Shown: positions 28,282-37,880 of the stretch, piece by piece
Layout of the letters: each line of letters opens with the position of its first letter
Position numbering within the stretch: the stretch's first letter is position 1
Made by a program: the position numbers and the translations under genes
Source of the DNA: Brucella pseudogrignonensis
GTDB taxonomy: Bacteria > Pseudomonadota > Alphaproteobacteria > Rhizobiales > Rhizobiaceae
Assembly: GCF_032190615.1 (NCBI RefSeq)
Contig: NZ_JAVLAT010000001.1
Coordinates: forward strand, 2,178,501 to 2,242,500
Direction of reading: 5' to 3'
Length of the DNA stretch: 64,000 bases
Notes under the pieces: generated by a model
The model's input: only the letters and a program-made list of their open reading frames with translations
What the model was told of the DNA's origin: nothing
Database searches by the model: none

Positions 28282-30504
28282 TTAGTTGTCGACGGCAGCC
28301 TCGCCACTCATGAAGCCCGGAAACCATCCTTCAAAAGCGTTGTTGAGGTCGCTGACTGCAACATCAACAATGGCACCGAATTTCAGACGGTCACCGCCTA
28401 CTGTTCCCAGTTTGCGGAAAGCGATTCCTGCGCCTTCTGCATTCAAAGCAATCAGGTTTGCCATTTCTGGCGTCGCAGCTACCACGTAACGCGCCTGATC
28501 TTCACCAAACAGCACTGCGTGTGGCAGGCCATCGCCTGCATCAAGCGTTGCACCCTTGCCGGACTTGATTGCCATTTCAGCAACCGCAACTGCAAGGCCG
28601 CCATCGGAAAGATCGTGACAGGCAGTGACCTGACCATTGCGGATCGCCGAACGAACGAATTCGCCGTTACGCTTTTCAAGCGCAAGATCAACCGTCGGAG
28701 CAGGGCCGTCAGCACGGTCAAACAGATCGCGCAGATAGACCGACTGGCCAAGATGTGAGCCGTCGCCACCGAGCAGAACCAGCGTATCGCCATCCTGCAT
28801 GCCGCCGATTTTGGCCATCTGCGACCAGTCAGGGATGAGGCCAACGCCTGCAATGGTCGGAGTTGGCAAGATCGCCTGACCATTGGTTTCGTTGTAAAGC
28901 GAGACGTTGCCCGAAACGATTGGGAAGTCGAGCGCACGGCAGGCTTCGCCGATACCTTCGATAGCTTTGACAAGCTGCCCCATGATTTCCGGCTTTTCAG
29001 GATTGCCGAAGTTCAGATTGTCAGTGGAAGCAAGTGGCTCAGCACCGGTTGCAGTAATGTTGCGCCAGCATTCGGCAACTGCCTGCTTGCCACCTTCGAA
29101 AGGATCCGCTTCGCAATAGCGCGGCGTTACGTCCGACGAGAAAGCGAGTGCCTTGGTTGGATGGCCTTCGACCCGGACCACACCAGCATCACCGCCCGGA
29201 AGCTGCAATGAATTGCCCTGAATGAGCGTATCATATTGTTCATAAACCCAGCGGCGAGATGAGCCATCCGGTGAGCCGATAAGCTTGAGAAGCGCATCCG
29301 AATAGTCTTCAACCTGCGACACATTGGCTGCTGGCAGCGGCGCATGCTTGCCCGGTTCCATCCACGGACGATCATATTCAGGAGCCTCGTCACCGAGTTC
29401 CTTGATCGGCAGATTGGCGACTTCTTCGCCCTGATGAATGACGCGGAACCTGAGATCATCCGTGGTCTTGCCAACGATTGCGAAATCAAGGCCCCACTTG
29501 CGGAAGATCGCCTGCGCTTCTTCTTCCATTTCAGGCTTGAGAACCATGAGCATACGCTCCTGGCTTTCAGACAGCATCATTTCATAGGCTGTCATGTTTG
29601 CTTCGCGAACCGGAACATGGTCGAGGATGAGTTCGATACCGAGATCGCCCTTGGCACCCATTTCAACAGCAGAGCATGTAAGACCCGCCGCGCCCATATC
29701 CTGAATGGCGATAACCGCGCCTGAAGCCATCAGTTCAAGGCAGGCTTCAAGAAGGCACTTTTCAGTAAATGGATCGCCAACCTGAACGGTCGGGCGCTTT
29801 TCTTCAATCGATTCGTCGAATTCAGCCGATGCCATTGTGGCACCGCCAACACCGTCACGGCCGGTCTTGGCGCCAAGATAGACAACCGGCAGACCAACGC
29901 CCTTGGCTTCAGACAGGAAGATGCCGTCATGCTTGGCAAGACCCGCAGCAAATGCATTGACGAGGATATTGCCATTGTAGCGCTTGTCGAAATTCACTTC
30001 GCCGCCAACGGTCGGAACGCCGAAAGCATTGCCATAACCGCCAACACCGGAAACAACACCAGATACCAGATGACGGGTCTTTGGATGGTCAGGCTCGCCA
30101 AAGCGCAGTGCATTCATGGCCGCAATCGGACGTGCGCCCATCGTGAATACGTCACGCAGAATGCCGCCAACACCAGTTGCAGCGCCCTGATAAGGCTCGA
30201 TGTAAGACGGATGGTTGTGGCTTTCCATCTTGAAGACGACACAGTCGCCATCGCCAATGTCCACGACACCGGCATTTTCGCCCGGTCCCTGAATGACGCG
30301 TGGGCCCGTGGTAGGAAGTGTACGGAGCCACTTCTTCGACGACTTGTAGGAACAATGTTCGTTCCACATGGCCGAGAAAATGCCAAGTTCGGTGAAGCTT
30401 GGTTCGCGCCCGATCAGGTCGAGAATTCGCTGATATTCGTCGGGCTTCAGGCCGTGAGCTTGGATAAGTTCAGGCGTGATATCGCGCTTATTGGAAATAG
30501 TCAT
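28282..30504 (-). CDS. purL: Phosphoribosylformylglycinamidine synthase subunit PurL (small type)
   Basis: ATP-dependent subunit of FGAM synthase, step four of purine synthesis. It is 740 aa, the small PurL that needs PurS and PurQ, both encoded at 33.8-34.8 kb. Features are [19 protein letters not shown] (about residues 51-70), [20 protein letters not shown] (about residues 91-110), [20 protein letters not shown] and the second ATP-binding region with [13 protein letters not shown]. It is separated from purQ/purS/purC by about 3.2 kb of unrelated genes. GAGATGACT-like leader sequence offers only a weak ribosome site. Confidence 0.97.
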   Translation of the reverse strand: MTISNKRDITPELIQAHGLKPDEYQRILDLIGREPSFTELGIFSAMWNEHCSYKSSKKWLRTLPTTGPRVIQGPGENAGVVDIGDGDCVVFKMESHNHPSYIEPYQGAATGVGGILRDVFTMGARPIAAMNALRFGEPDHPKTRHLVSGVVSGVGGYGNAFGVPTVGGEVNFDKRYNGNILVNAFAAGLAKHDGIFLSEAKGVGLPVVYLGAKTGRDGVGGATMASAEFDESIEEKRPTVQVGDPFTEKCLLEACLELMASGAVIAIQDMGAAGLTCSAVEMGAKGDLGIELILDHVPVREANMTAYEMMLSESQERMLMVLKPEMEEEAQAIFRKWGLDFAIVGKTTDDLRFRVIHQGEEVANLPIKELGDEAPEYDRPWMEPGKHAPLPAANVSQVEDYSDALLKLIGSPDGSSRRWVYEQYDTLIQGNSLQLPGGDAGVVRVEGHPTKALAFSSDVTPRYCEADPFEGGKQAVAECWRNITATGAEPLASTDNLNFGNPEKPEIMGQLVKAIEGIGEACRALDFPIVSGNVSLYNETNGQAILPTPTIAGVGLIPDWSQMAKIGGMQDGDTLVLLGGDGSHLGQSVYLRDLFDRADGPAPTVDLALEKRNGEFVRSAIRNGQVTACHDLSDGGLAVAVAEMAIKSGKGATLDAGDGLPHAVLFGEDQARYVVAATPEMANLIALNAEGAGIAFRKLGTVGGDRLKFGAIVDVAVSDLNNAFEGWFPGFMSGEAAVDN

Positions 30505-30635
30505 CGAGATGAGGGACCCCGTCGCAGGCTGCGGTACCCGGAAACTTCTGCCGAAGGGCGGACACCTAAGGTTTCAAGGGGCCTCTTTAACCTAACTCTG
30601 CCCGAAGCGCGACAGGAAAATGCCGATTTCCCGGC

Positions 30636-32051
30636 TCAAATGCTACCCTCATAGCCCACCTGACCATTTTCCAGCAATTGCCGCAAAGTTGTGAAGCCAT
30701 TTTCGATGTCGTTGCGGTCTGTCGGTGAGGAAAAAGCAATGCGAACGCGATGATAATTACGCTCAATCCGCCCGGCTTTGAACTCGTCTTCATCATCAAT
30801 CAGTAAGCCGTTTTCATAGGCTGCTGCTTTAAAAGTGCTGGCTAGCCACGGCTCAGGCAGTTTCAGCCAGAGGATTGGAACGTGGGGTGACGATACAAAG
30901 TCATAGCCTGCAAAGATTCTGCGGGCCAGTTGTTCGCGCCATTCAATTTCAGCGGAACATTTATCCAGCAGAGCGCTTGCCTGACCGGAAAGCACCATCT
31001 GCGCCGTTGTTTCTGCTAGCAAAAATGAAACGCCGCCAGTCATGAGTTTGTGCGTTACGCGTAAGCGCTGCGCGCAATGCGGCGGGCAGGCCGCCCATCC
31101 GCAACGCAAGCCAGCTGTTACAGCCTTTGAAAGGCTGCCCAAAAGAAATGTGCGTTCGGGCGCAATATCAGCAATTTTGGGGATATTTGACCGCGTCATA
31201 ACCCCATAGGTGTCGTCTTCAATAAGCCAGACATTGTGCCGTGCTGCGATATTGGCGATAGCCACCCGGCGTTCATATGGCATGGTCGCAAGCGTTGGAT
31301 TATGAATGCTTGGCATGAGAAATGCCATTGTGGGGTGTTGCTGGTTGCAAATCCGCTCGAATTCGTCTGGGATCATGCCGTATTCGTCACTCGCGGCGAT
31401 TGCCACGCGTCGTCCGGCAATTTTCACGGACCGGCTTATCTGTGTGTAAGTCAGTTCTTCAAAAACAATACGATCGCCGGGCGAGGTAAAGGCTGTGATT
31501 GCAGCGACGGCACCGGCATGTGCGCCATTGGTGATGACAATATTGCTGGCATCGGCAGGAGCATTTTCCTGATTAAGCCATTGCCGACCGGCCTCGAGCC
31601 AATGTTGTGGGAAATGTCGCGTGTAGTTGACGACCTCATGCGGATACTTGCGAATAACCGATGTAATCAGCGGCTCAAGGATAGCATTTTGTCCGACATC
31701 TGGCGCAGCAGTCGTGTCAAAGCGCCCCTTGTCTGCCGGAGCATCCTGAATGCGCGTTCCCGCAATACCGTCGCTTGAATAAGGGGCTGTTGCAGTTTGG
31801 CTGCCAGTCTTGCCAAGCACATATGTCCCGCGCCCGACTTCACCCGTCACGAGCCCGCGCTCGTGCGCAAGCGCATAAGCTCGGCCGATTGTACCAATTG
31901 TCACCTTCAGATCGAAGGCGAGATTGCGCTGTGGTGGCAGTTTCTCTCCCGCTGGCAATGAATTGTTTGCGATCGCGTCTTCAATCGCATCAGCAAGCTG
32001 AAGATAGAGCGGGCCAGATTTGCCGGAAAGATCGGGAAGCCAATTTGTCAT
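30636..32051 (-). CDS. MocR-type regulator: GntR winged helix fused to aminotransferase-like domain
   Basis: A 471-aa fusion. The GntR DNA-binding domain spans about residues 1-80 (LYLQLADAIEDAIANNSLPAG and KVTIGTIGRAYALAHERGLV). The fold-type I aminotransferase domain follows, with the PLP lysine expected in LLGSLSKAVTAGLRCGWA (about residues 305-322). MocR proteins act as PLP- or amino-compound-responsive activators or repressors. The regulator is divergent from a DUF1127 gene across 107 bases with repeated ATTGTAT/GATACAATT units. The target compound is unknown. Confidence 0.88.
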   Translation of the reverse strand: MTNWLPDLSGKSGPLYLQLADAIEDAIANNSLPAGEKLPPQRNLAFDLKVTIGTIGRAYALAHERGLVTGEVGRGTYVLGKTGSQTATAPYSSDGIAGTRIQDAPADKGRFDTTAAPDVGQNAILEPLITSVIRKYPHEVVNYTRHFPQHWLEAGRQWLNQENAPADASNIVITNGAHAGAVAAITAFTSPGDRIVFEELTYTQISRSVKIAGRRVAIAASDEYGMIPDEFERICNQQHPTMAFLMPSIHNPTLATMPYERRVAIANIAARHNVWLIEDDTYGVMTRSNIPKIADIAPERTFLLGSLSKAVTAGLRCGWAACPPHCAQRLRVTHKLMTGGVSFLLAETTAQMVLSGQASALLDKCSAEIEWREQLARRIFAGYDFVSSPHVPILWLKLPEPWLASTFKAAAYENGLLIDDEDEFKAGRIERNYHRVRIAFSSPTDRNDIENGFTTLRQLLENGQVGYEGSI

Positions 32052-32066
32052 GGTTACAATATAAGC

Positions 32067-32209
32067 ATTGTATCGATATTTGAGTCAATTGTATTTACGC
32101 TTCAGCGCATCGAATTGATGCAAAGCGAAGAATACACGCAGCAATAAGGCGTTTTGCGATGACATTCGTCCCGATTAAGTACGACGAAATCGATACAATT
32201 GATACAATT
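32067..32209. promoter_or_regulatory. Repeated ATTGTATC / GATACAATT motifs in MocR-DUF1127 region
   Basis: ATTGTATC at 32067-32074 and AATTGTAT at 32087-32094 lie just upstream of the MocR start. The opposite orientation occurs as a perfect tandem GATACAATTGATACAATT at 32192-32209, inside the first codons of the DUF1127 gene. MocR regulators commonly bind direct repeats, so these are the natural candidate operators. Confidence 0.45.
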
Positions 32210-32407
32210 CAGGCTGTTGAGCGTGAAGTTCCTGCGAACACGCGGTCTGTCTGGCAGAGATTTACGTCGTGGTTTTCTCACCGCGCAATGTTACGTCGCA
32301 GCCGTATTAATTTGATGGATCTCACCGATGAGCAGCTTAAGGATATTGGGCTTTCGCGCAGTGCTGCCGATATGGAAGCACGTAAAGTGCGCTTCCATAT
32401 TCGATAA
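32159..32407 (+). CDS. DUF1127 domain small protein
   Basis: An 82-aa basic protein. The DUF1127 motif occupies the C-terminal half: RSRINLMDLTDEQLKDIGLS (about residues 47-66), rich in Arg and with the conserved LxDLxDxxLxDIGL pattern. Small proteins of this type in rhizobia are linked to RNA binding and regulation of phosphate or carbon responses. The N-terminal 35 residues are less conserved and include the repeat-encoded DTIDTI, so a later start cannot be excluded. It is divergent from the MocR gene. Confidence 0.8.
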   Translation: MTFVPIKYDEIDTIDTIQAVEREVPANTRSVWQRFTSWFSHRAMLRRSRINLMDLTDEQLKDIGLSRSAADMEARKVRFHIR

Positions 32408-32413
32408 CTCGCC

Positions 32414-32827
32414 CTAGCCGCAGTCTTTTTGGCCAGATGCCCAGCGATTAATATCGGCGCTGATACGGCTGCTGTGCGCCTGCTGCATCATTGGTCCAAA
32501 GGCTTCAATCCGCGCTGGATTGCCTTCTGCTTGCACAACAAGCAGCGGGCGTCCCGCAAGATTACGTGCAGGCACCACCAACATGCGTGGGCGTCCGGTG
32601 AAAGAGTTCAGTTCTGGCGCAAAAGCATAGCCACGGAAGTCTTTATCCTTGGATTTAAACCAGCAATTATTGGCACCCACAGCAATGCGCTCCATTGTTG
32701 CAAGGGCTGCTTTGCTGACATTTGCTGAAGCTGGGCGAGGCGAAGGCTTCGGTGCACAGGCCGCAAGAAATGCAAGCGCAGACAGTGCTGCAAGCGCGAT
32801 GGTCTTATTCTTCAAGGAGGACTCCAT
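32414..32827 (-). CDS. Putative lipoprotein of unknown function
   Basis: A 137-aa protein with a lipoprotein signal: KNKT, a hydrophobic stretch ALAALSALAFLAA and the lipobox LAAC at about residues 20-24, followed by a proline- and serine-rich linker (PKPSPRPAS). The mature domain contains two further cysteines (NNCWFKSKD and QKDCG), which may pair. I do not recognise the domain. I chose ATG 32827 as start since it gives a normal signal length; the frame stays open to 32869. It is convergent with DUF1127, six bases apart. Confidence 0.75.
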   Translation of the reverse strand: MESSLKNKTIALAALSALAFLAACAPKPSPRPASANVSKAALATMERIAVGANNCWFKSKDKDFRGYAFAPELNSFTGRPRMLVVPARNLAGRPLLVVQAEGNPARIEAFGPMMQQAHSSRISADINRWASGQKDCG

Positions 32828-32888
32828 GGGGACGCTTTGACGATGATAGCTAATGCGCATCTTGCTCAAAACGTATAGAAAGAATGTT

Positions 32889-32918
32889 AAAAGCGTATCC
32901 TCATCGGATACGCTTTTT
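32889..32918 (-). terminator. Intrinsic terminator after the GST gene
   Basis: AAAAGCGTATCC and GGATACGCTTTT around TCATC. It works on both strands in principle; the gene it serves is the minus-strand GST that ends at 32931. Confidence 0.85.
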
Positions 32919-32930
32919 GAATTTTTTAAC

Positions 32931-33578
32931 TCAGGCGAGTTGAGGCATGAATGCCTTTAGCCCGTCACTCATTTCATTCGTGACAAGCTCAAAGACCGGA
33001 TCCTGATTTGCTTTCACAGCATATGTGTCAAATTTGGGGTAAGCATCCAGCAAATCGCTCTTGCCGGAAAGCTTTTTGAGCGGCTCCATTAGGAAGCGAA
33101 TTGGTACAAGCCAAGCGTCGGCGAGGGTTGGCGCATCCGAGAGCGCGAAATCATGATCCGTTAGACGTGACTCCACAACGCTCAAGCCCATGCGAAGCTT
33201 GGCAAAGAGGCGATCAATGGACGCTGCATCTTTCTCAGGTTTGCTCAGCAGAATCATTAGCTTCATGGCTGGGCCGAGTACGTCGAGTTCAGCTACGCGT
33301 GCCAAGAGCCGGATCAATGCGCGCTCGCGTGGGGTTCCGGGCAGGACAGGCGTTTTTGGGAAATGATCTTCCAGATATTCCGCGATGACCGCTGCCTCAA
33401 ACAGCGTTTCGCCGGAACCAGTGATCAGCACGGGTACGCGCTTAAGCGGCGTCACATGGCTGAAATCCGCCGGAAACGGATAAGGAAGGCTGATCGGTTT
33501 GAACGGAAGTTCCTTGAGATAAAGAACACCACGTACAAAAGCGGAATAGGGGGAGAGTGGGCGTGAATATAATTGCAT
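32931..33578 (-). CDS. Glutathione S-transferase family protein
   Basis: A 215-aa cytosolic GST-like protein. The thioredoxin-like N-terminal domain includes MQLYSRPLSPYSAFVRGVLY and the cis-proline VPVLITGSGETLFEAAVIAE (about residues 50-69), which forms the glutathione site through E62/A63 or nearby residues. The all-helical C-terminal domain has ALSDAPTLADAWLVPIRFLM (about residues 146-165). The catalytic residue would be Ser9 or Ser12 rather than Tyr. The start at 33578 follows GGGGAAC; the open frame extends 16 codons further. Substrate unknown. Confidence 0.85.
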   Translation of the reverse strand: MQLYSRPLSPYSAFVRGVLYLKELPFKPISLPYPFPADFSHVTPLKRVPVLITGSGETLFEAAVIAEYLEDHFPKTPVLPGTPRERALIRLLARVAELDVLGPAMKLMILLSKPEKDAASIDRLFAKLRMGLSVVESRLTDHDFALSDAPTLADAWLVPIRFLMEPLKKLSGKSDLLDAYPKFDTYAVKANQDPVFELVTNEMSDGLKAFMPQLA

Positions 33579-33703
33579 CGTTATAGTTCCCCGATTCGGT
33601 TGCCGCAGGAAGTATGCAATACCCAAGCTGCCACGAATTTACAGGTTGCGCTAGTCGCTTGCATCTGGTGCGTAAATGGAATTGGTCATTAGAGGTGTAA
33701 TAA

Positions 33704-33739
33704 AAAAACGGCCTTCGCTTTTTGACAAAGGCCGTTTTT
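33704..33739 (-). terminator. Intrinsic terminator after purQ
   Basis: AAAAACGGCCTT and AAGGCCGTTTTT around a 12-base loop, 25 bases past the purQ stop on the minus strand. A-run and T-run on both sides. Confidence 0.85.
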
Positions 33740-33763
33740 AAAATTTAATTTGAGTATTCCTTT

Positions 33764-34435
33764 TTAAGCAGCAATTCCCAATGCGCCTGCAAAAAGTGCA
33801 CGGCCATCATTGCCGCCATGCGCATCTTCAATCAGGTTTTCAGGATGCGGCATCATGCCGAGAACATTGCCGCGTGCATTGACGATACCGGCAATATCAT
33901 TGACCGAACCGTTCGGGTTGGTGCCTTCCGCATAGCGGAATACAACCTGACCTTCACCTTCGATGCGCTTCAATGTTTCCGCATCGGCAAAGTAATTGCC
34001 GTCATGATGCGCGACTGGGCAACGAATGATCTGGCCCGGCTGATAGCTGCGGGTGAAGGACGTGTTAGCGTTGCTCACTTCGAGCTTCACTTCGCGGCAG
34101 ACAAATTTCAGCGAAGTATTGCGCATCAGCGCGCCCGGCAACATTCCTGCTTCGACGAGAATCTGGAAGCCGTTGCAAACGCCGATAACCATCACGCCTT
34201 TGTCGGCTTTCTCACGAATAGCCTGCATGATTGGCATACGTGCTGCAATCGCACCGCAACGCAGATAGTCACCATAGGAAAAGCCGCCGGGGATCAGAAT
34301 AAGATCAACATCATCAGGGATGGATGTATCTGTCTGCCAGACGGTGATTGGTACCTGACCGGAAATCTTGGTGACGGCTGCAATCATGTCGCGGTCACGG
34401 TTGAGGCCGGGGAGAAGAACGACTGCTGCTTTCAT
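33764..34435 (-). CDS. purQ: Phosphoribosylformylglycinamidine synthase subunit PurQ (glutaminase)
   Basis: Class I glutamine amidotransferase that feeds ammonia to PurL. It is 223 aa. The nucleophile is Cys87 in [11 protein letters not shown], and the His/Glu pair lies in [15 protein letters not shown] (about residues 195-209). [19 protein letters not shown] (about residues 47-65) is diagnostic of PurQ. It forms one unit with purS, 88 bases upstream on the same strand. Confidence 0.97.
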   Translation of the reverse strand: MKAAVVLLPGLNRDRDMIAAVTKISGQVPITVWQTDTSIPDDVDLILIPGGFSYGDYLRCGAIAARMPIMQAIREKADKGVMVIGVCNGFQILVEAGMLPGALMRNTSLKFVCREVKLEVSNANTSFTRSYQPGQIIRCPVAHHDGNYFADAETLKRIEGEGQVVFRYAEGTNPNGSVNDIAGIVNARGNVLGMMPHPENLIEDAHGGNDGRALFAGALGIAA

Positions 34436-34523
34436 GGCGTTTTATGTCTCTTTGAATCTGAGGGCTTCAGAGCGCGTCGTGCGATCTGAAAGCGCGCAAA
34501 AAATACCCGCTGAGCGCAGCGCG

Positions 34524-34766
34524 TCAGGCGATGACGATTGCGTAGTCTTCAATAACCGTGTTGGCGAGCAGCTTCTCGCACATGGCTTTGATTTCGGCTT
34601 CAGCTTTAGCCTTGTCCGAGCCTTCGACTTCGAGATCGAAGACCTTGCCCTGACGGACAGAGTTGACGCCTTCGAAATTCAGGCTGCCGAGCGCGCCGAC
34701 AATAGCTTTGCCCTGCGGGTCGAGAACGCCGTTTTTAAGTGTAACGGTGACGCGTGCCTTAATCAC
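34524..34766 (-). CDS. purS: Phosphoribosylformylglycinamidine synthase subunit PurS
   Basis: Small bridging subunit, 80 aa, which joins PurL and PurQ into the active FGAM synthase. KARVTVTLKNGVLDPQGKAI at the start and SVRQGKVFDLEVEG in the middle are family-typical. The start is a GTG at 34766, with AGGA nine bases upstream; no in-frame ATG is available. It lies between purC and purQ. Confidence 0.95.
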   Translation of the reverse strand: MIKARVTVTLKNGVLDPQGKAIVGALGSLNFEGVNSVRQGKVFDLEVEGSDKAKAEAEIKAMCEKLLANTVIEDYAIVIA

Positions 34767-34796
34767 TGAGTAGTTCCTGATTTACTTAGCCAAATG

Positions 34797-34828
34797 AAAA
34801 CAGCCCGGTAACTTTCGTTCCGGGCTGT
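34797..34828 (-). terminator. Hairpin terminator after purC
   Basis: CAGCCCGG and CCGGGCTG around an 11-base loop, and on the minus strand the stem is followed by TTTTCATTT. It sits in the 69 bases between purC and purS, so purSQ may need read-through or its own promoter. Confidence 0.65.
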
Positions 34829-34835
34829 GCGGATT

Positions 34836-35600
34836 TTACTTCACAAGCGTAGGGCCGGAAGGACGGGGCGTTTCGTTCTCGTTCATGATGCCGAGACGAC
34901 GTGCCACTTCCTGATAGGCCTCAACCAGTCCGCCCATATCGCGGCGGAAGCGGTCCTTATCGAGCTTGTCATTGGTGTTGATATCCCAAAGACGCGCTGA
35001 GTCTGGCGAAATTTCGTCAGCGACAACGATACGCATCATGTCGCCTTCAAACAGACGTCCGCATTCCATCTTGAAATCAACAAGCTGGATGCCGATGCCA
35101 AGGAACAGGCCTGTAAGGAAGTCGTTGACGCGGATGGCGAGAGCCATAATGTCGTCGATTTCCGCAGGGCTGGCCCAGCCAAAAGCAGTGATATGTTCTT
35201 CCGTGACCATGGGGTCGTTGAGAGCATCTGCCTTGTAATAGAACTCGATGATCGAGCGCGGCAGGACAGTGCCTTCTTCGATGCCGAGGCGCGTCGACAG
35301 CGAACCTGCCGCAACGTTACGGACAACGACTTCAAGCGGAATGATTTCGACTTCCTTGATCAGCTGCTCTCGCATGTTGAGGCGGCGGATAAAGTGAGTC
35401 GGAATACCAATACGGTTGAGCTGCGTGAAAATGTGCTCAGAAATGCGGTTGTTCAACACGCCTTTTCCGTCAACAACTTCATGCTTCTTCGCGTTGAACG
35501 CGGTTGCGTCATCTTTGAAGAACTGGACAAGAGTACCGGGTTCAGGGCCTTCATAAAGAATCTTGGCCTTGCCCTCGTAAATACGGCGGCGACGGTTCAT
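34836..35600 (-). CDS. purC: SAICAR synthetase (phosphoribosylaminoimidazole-succinocarboxamide synthase)
   Basis: Joins aspartate to CAIR in purine synthesis. It is 254 aa. The nucleotide-binding start is [20 protein letters not shown] (about residues 3-22), and further marks are [29 protein letters not shown] (about residues 104-120) and [16 protein letters not shown] (about residues 190-205). The ATG at 35600 fits family length; an upstream in-frame start at 35639 is unlikely. purS and purQ follow downstream. Confidence 0.96.
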   Translation of the reverse strand: MNRRRRIYEGKAKILYEGPEPGTLVQFFKDDATAFNAKKHEVVDGKGVLNNRISEHIFTQLNRIGIPTHFIRRLNMREQLIKEVEIIPLEVVVRNVAAGSLSTRLGIEEGTVLPRSIIEFYYKADALNDPMVTEEHITAFGWASPAEIDDIMALAIRVNDFLTGLFLGIGIQLVDFKMECGRLFEGDMMRIVVADEISPDSARLWDINTNDKLDKDRFRRDMGGLVEAYQEVARRLGIMNENETPRPSGPTLVK

Positions 35601-35845
35601 GGCTTTTCTCGGATTTCCAAAAAATGTGATGATCGGCATTTGCCGCTATTCTCGCGGGCTACGTATAGCAATTGTGGGCTTTTAACAATCCTGCTTTGTA
35701 CCCGTTCCCCCGTTTTAAGCGTTTCAGAGCCAGATAAATCAAGAAAGTGACTTTTGGCTCTTGTATAATCTTGCGCCCCTTGCCAGCTTTAGGCAAGAGA
35801 ACGGTTGACGATCTCATATAAGTTAACAGCTTGGGAGTTCTATGA

Positions 35846-36169
35846 ATGGCCACTGGCATGGACGATCGCCGCAACGCTTTTGAAAGCAAATTCGCACTCG
35901 ATGCTGAACTGCGCTTCAAGGCCGAAGCCCGCCGCAATAAGATTCTTGGCCTTTGGGCAGCAGAGCTTCTCGGTAAGCACGATGCGGATGCAGACGCCTA
36001 TGCGCGTGAAGTTGTTGCCGCTGACTTTGAAGAAGCAGGCGATGAAGACGTTTTCCGCAAGTTGCGTGCCGATTTTGATGCCGCCAGCGTGAGCGTTACG
36101 GATGAGACCATTCGCGAAAAGATGTTCGCTTTCCTTGAGGAAGCGATCCAGCAAGTTCAGAAAGACTAA
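35846..36169 (+). CDS. F1-ATPase inhibitor, zeta subunit type (DUF1476)
   Basis: A 107-aa helical protein of the family formerly called DUF1476. In Paracoccus and relatives the zeta subunit binds F1-ATPase and blocks ATP hydrolysis. MDDRRNAFESKFALDAELRF at the N-terminus is the inhibitory region and ARRNKILGLWAAELLGKHDA (about residues 28-47) is the family core. The start is ATG 35846 or ATG 35858 (MDDRR), which agrees better with relatives. It is divergent from purC; the role as inhibitor in this organism is inferred. Confidence 0.88.
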   Translation: MATGMDDRRNAFESKFALDAELRFKAEARRNKILGLWAAELLGKHDADADAYAREVVAADFEEAGDEDVFRKLRADFDAASVSVTDETIREKMFAFLEEAIQQVQKD

Positions 36170-36196
36170 CTGGTAATAAAGAGCGGAAATGCTGAT

Positions 36197-36243
36197 AGCG
36201 CATCCCGAAAAGTGGGAACCGGTTTTCGGGATAAGATGCGCGT
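36197..36243. repeat. Rhizobial palindromic intergenic repeat, best-conserved copy
   Basis: AGCGCATCCCGAAAAGTGGG, then AACCGGTTTTCGGGATAAGA and TGCGCGTT. GCGCATCCCGAAAA pairs with TTTTCGGGATAAGATGCGC over most of its length. It lies between the ATPase inhibitor gene and the aldolase gene and is the most symmetrical of the copies in this window. Confidence 0.8.
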
Positions 36244-36298
36244 TAAAATAAACAGACAGCGTTTCCGCCCTTCGTTTTTGTAATGCAGGGGAATAAGC

Positions 36299-37060
36299 AT
36301 GTCATTGTCTTCGCGTCTTCGTGCCGGAGAAACTGTTCTATCGGCATGGTCGTCATTGCCGGAACCACTTACTGTAGAAGTGTTGGCGCATAGCGCTTTT
36401 GACGCGGTAACGCTTGATATGCAGCATGGCGGGCATGATGAGCAAAGTGTGCTGCGCAGCCTTGGGCTTATCCTGAATGCGGGCAAACCACCAGTGGTTC
36501 GCATTCCTGTCGGACGCTTCGATATGGCGAGCCGGGCACTCGATTTTGGCGCACAGGCAGTCATTGCTCCCATGATCAATTCGGTCGAAGATGCGCGTAA
36601 ATTTTCCGCTTCAATGAAGTATCCGCCGATTGGCGAGCGTTCATGGGGCGTTTTCCGCGCCAATGCCGATTACGGCACGCCTGGCTCAAACGATTATCTC
36701 GTTACCGCAAATCAGGAAACGCTGGCTTTCGCGATGATTGAAACACGCGATGCCTATGATGCGCTGGATGCGATTCTCGATGTCCGCGGCATTGATGGCG
36801 TTTTTGTTGGCCCTGCGGATTTCTCGATTGCATGGAGCAACGGCCGCGAAGCCAACCCGGATTCAGACGCCATCATTGAGCCGATCACCAAGATTGCACG
36901 CAAGGCAGCTGCCGCAGGTAAATTCGCTGGAATCTACTCGCCGACAGCAGAATTTGCACGCCGCTACATGCCGCTCGGCTTTCAGTTTTTAACTCTCGCT
37001 AGTGACGGCGGCTATATGCGCCTTGGTGCCAAAACGCTCGTTGATGCAATTCGCGCTTAA
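36299..37060 (+). CDS. HpcH/HpaI-type aldolase (class II, pyruvate-dependent)
   Basis: A 253-aa TIM-barrel aldolase of the HpaI/GarL family, which cleaves 4-hydroxy-2-oxo acids to pyruvate and an aldehyde. Metal-binding residues are in FAMIETRDA (Glu, about residue 143) and GVFVGPADFSIAWS (Asp, about residue 168). VTLDMQHGGHDEQ (about residues 38-50) holds the catalytic His and PPVVRIPVGRF the pyruvate-binding Arg. The substrate cannot be told. AGGGGAATAAGC precedes the ATG. No catabolic partners are adjacent. Confidence 0.85.
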   Translation: MSLSSRLRAGETVLSAWSSLPEPLTVEVLAHSAFDAVTLDMQHGGHDEQSVLRSLGLILNAGKPPVVRIPVGRFDMASRALDFGAQAVIAPMINSVEDARKFSASMKYPPIGERSWGVFRANADYGTPGSNDYLVTANQETLAFAMIETRDAYDALDAILDVRGIDGVFVGPADFSIAWSNGREANPDSDAIIEPITKIARKAAAAGKFAGIYSPTAEFARRYMPLGFQFLTLASDGGYMRLGAKTLVDAIRA

Positions 37061-37069
37061 AAAATAAAG

Positions 37070-37098
37070 CGGCAGATATTTTATCTGCCGTTTCTTAA
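37070..37098 (+). terminator. Intrinsic terminator after the aldolase
   Basis: CGGCAGAT and ATCTGCCG around ATTTT, followed by TTTCTT, nine bases after the stop. Confidence 0.8.
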
Positions 37099-37143
37099 GC
37101 TGATCTGAATCTATTTCATCAGAAACTTATCTAACATATTGTT

Positions 37144-37710
37144 TTAATGTGATTTCGGCGGTTCAAGTTTAGTCATAAACTCAGCAAATACCATAGAACC
37201 TTCTGGCCACGGCCCATGACCTGATTCTGAGTTGATATGCCCCGCATCACCAGCATCAATCAGCAATGCCCCCCAATCCTTCACCACTTCTTCTGCGGCC
37301 TCAAAGCTTGAGAACGGATCGTTGCGACTGACAACGGCAATGGTTGGAAACGGCAGACGTTCGCGCGGATAAGGGCCAAATGTCATCAGGTGCTTGGGTC
37401 TGATTTTGTCATTCGAGACGTCAGGCGGGGCAACAAAGAATGCACCCGCAACCTTATGCTGAATGTGCGGAATGGCATGGAGTGCCGTTGCAACGCCAAG
37501 CGAATGCGCAACAAGCACGATTGGCTTTGTCGCTTCATTAGCGGCTTTAACCAGCTCCGCTACCCAATCGTCTTTGACGGGCTTCGACCATTCGGCCTGT
37601 TCAACACGTCGCGCCGTCGAGAGCTTGCTCTCCCAGCGGGTCTGCCAGTGATCAGGGCCGGAATTGGTGTAACCGGGAATGATGAGAATATCGGAATCTT
37701 TGACTTTCAT
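37144..37710 (-). CDS. RBBP9/YdeN family alpha/beta hydrolase
   Basis: A 188-aa small serine hydrolase. The first strand and oxyanion segment is LIIPGYTNSGPDHWQTRWE (about residues 9-27), a signature of the YdeN/RBBP9 group. The nucleophile is Ser70 in LVAHSLGVA, the acid lies in VSRNDPFSS (Asp, about residue 129), and the His is in GHINSESGHGPWPEG. It is a cytosolic protein of unknown physiological substrate. Confidence 0.88.
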   Translation of the reverse strand: MKVKDSDILIIPGYTNSGPDHWQTRWESKLSTARRVEQAEWSKPVKDDWVAELVKAANEATKPIVLVAHSLGVATALHAIPHIQHKVAGAFFVAPPDVSNDKIRPKHLMTFGPYPRERLPFPTIAVVSRNDPFSSFEAAEEVVKDWGALLIDAGDAGHINSESGHGPWPEGSMVFAEFMTKLEPPKSH

Positions 37711-37880
37711 GATCCCTATTTAGAGCCGTTTCAACTCATCTTCAAGCTAGGCTATAGCGCTGATGTCGCAACGCAGATGATCCAAATGATGAACAGCTTG
37801 TTCGCTGAACGCTGTCTTGTGGAATGCTCTCTAAATTGTGATCTTTAGCGGGAAGAAAACAACGGAGAGGATACCCGGCC

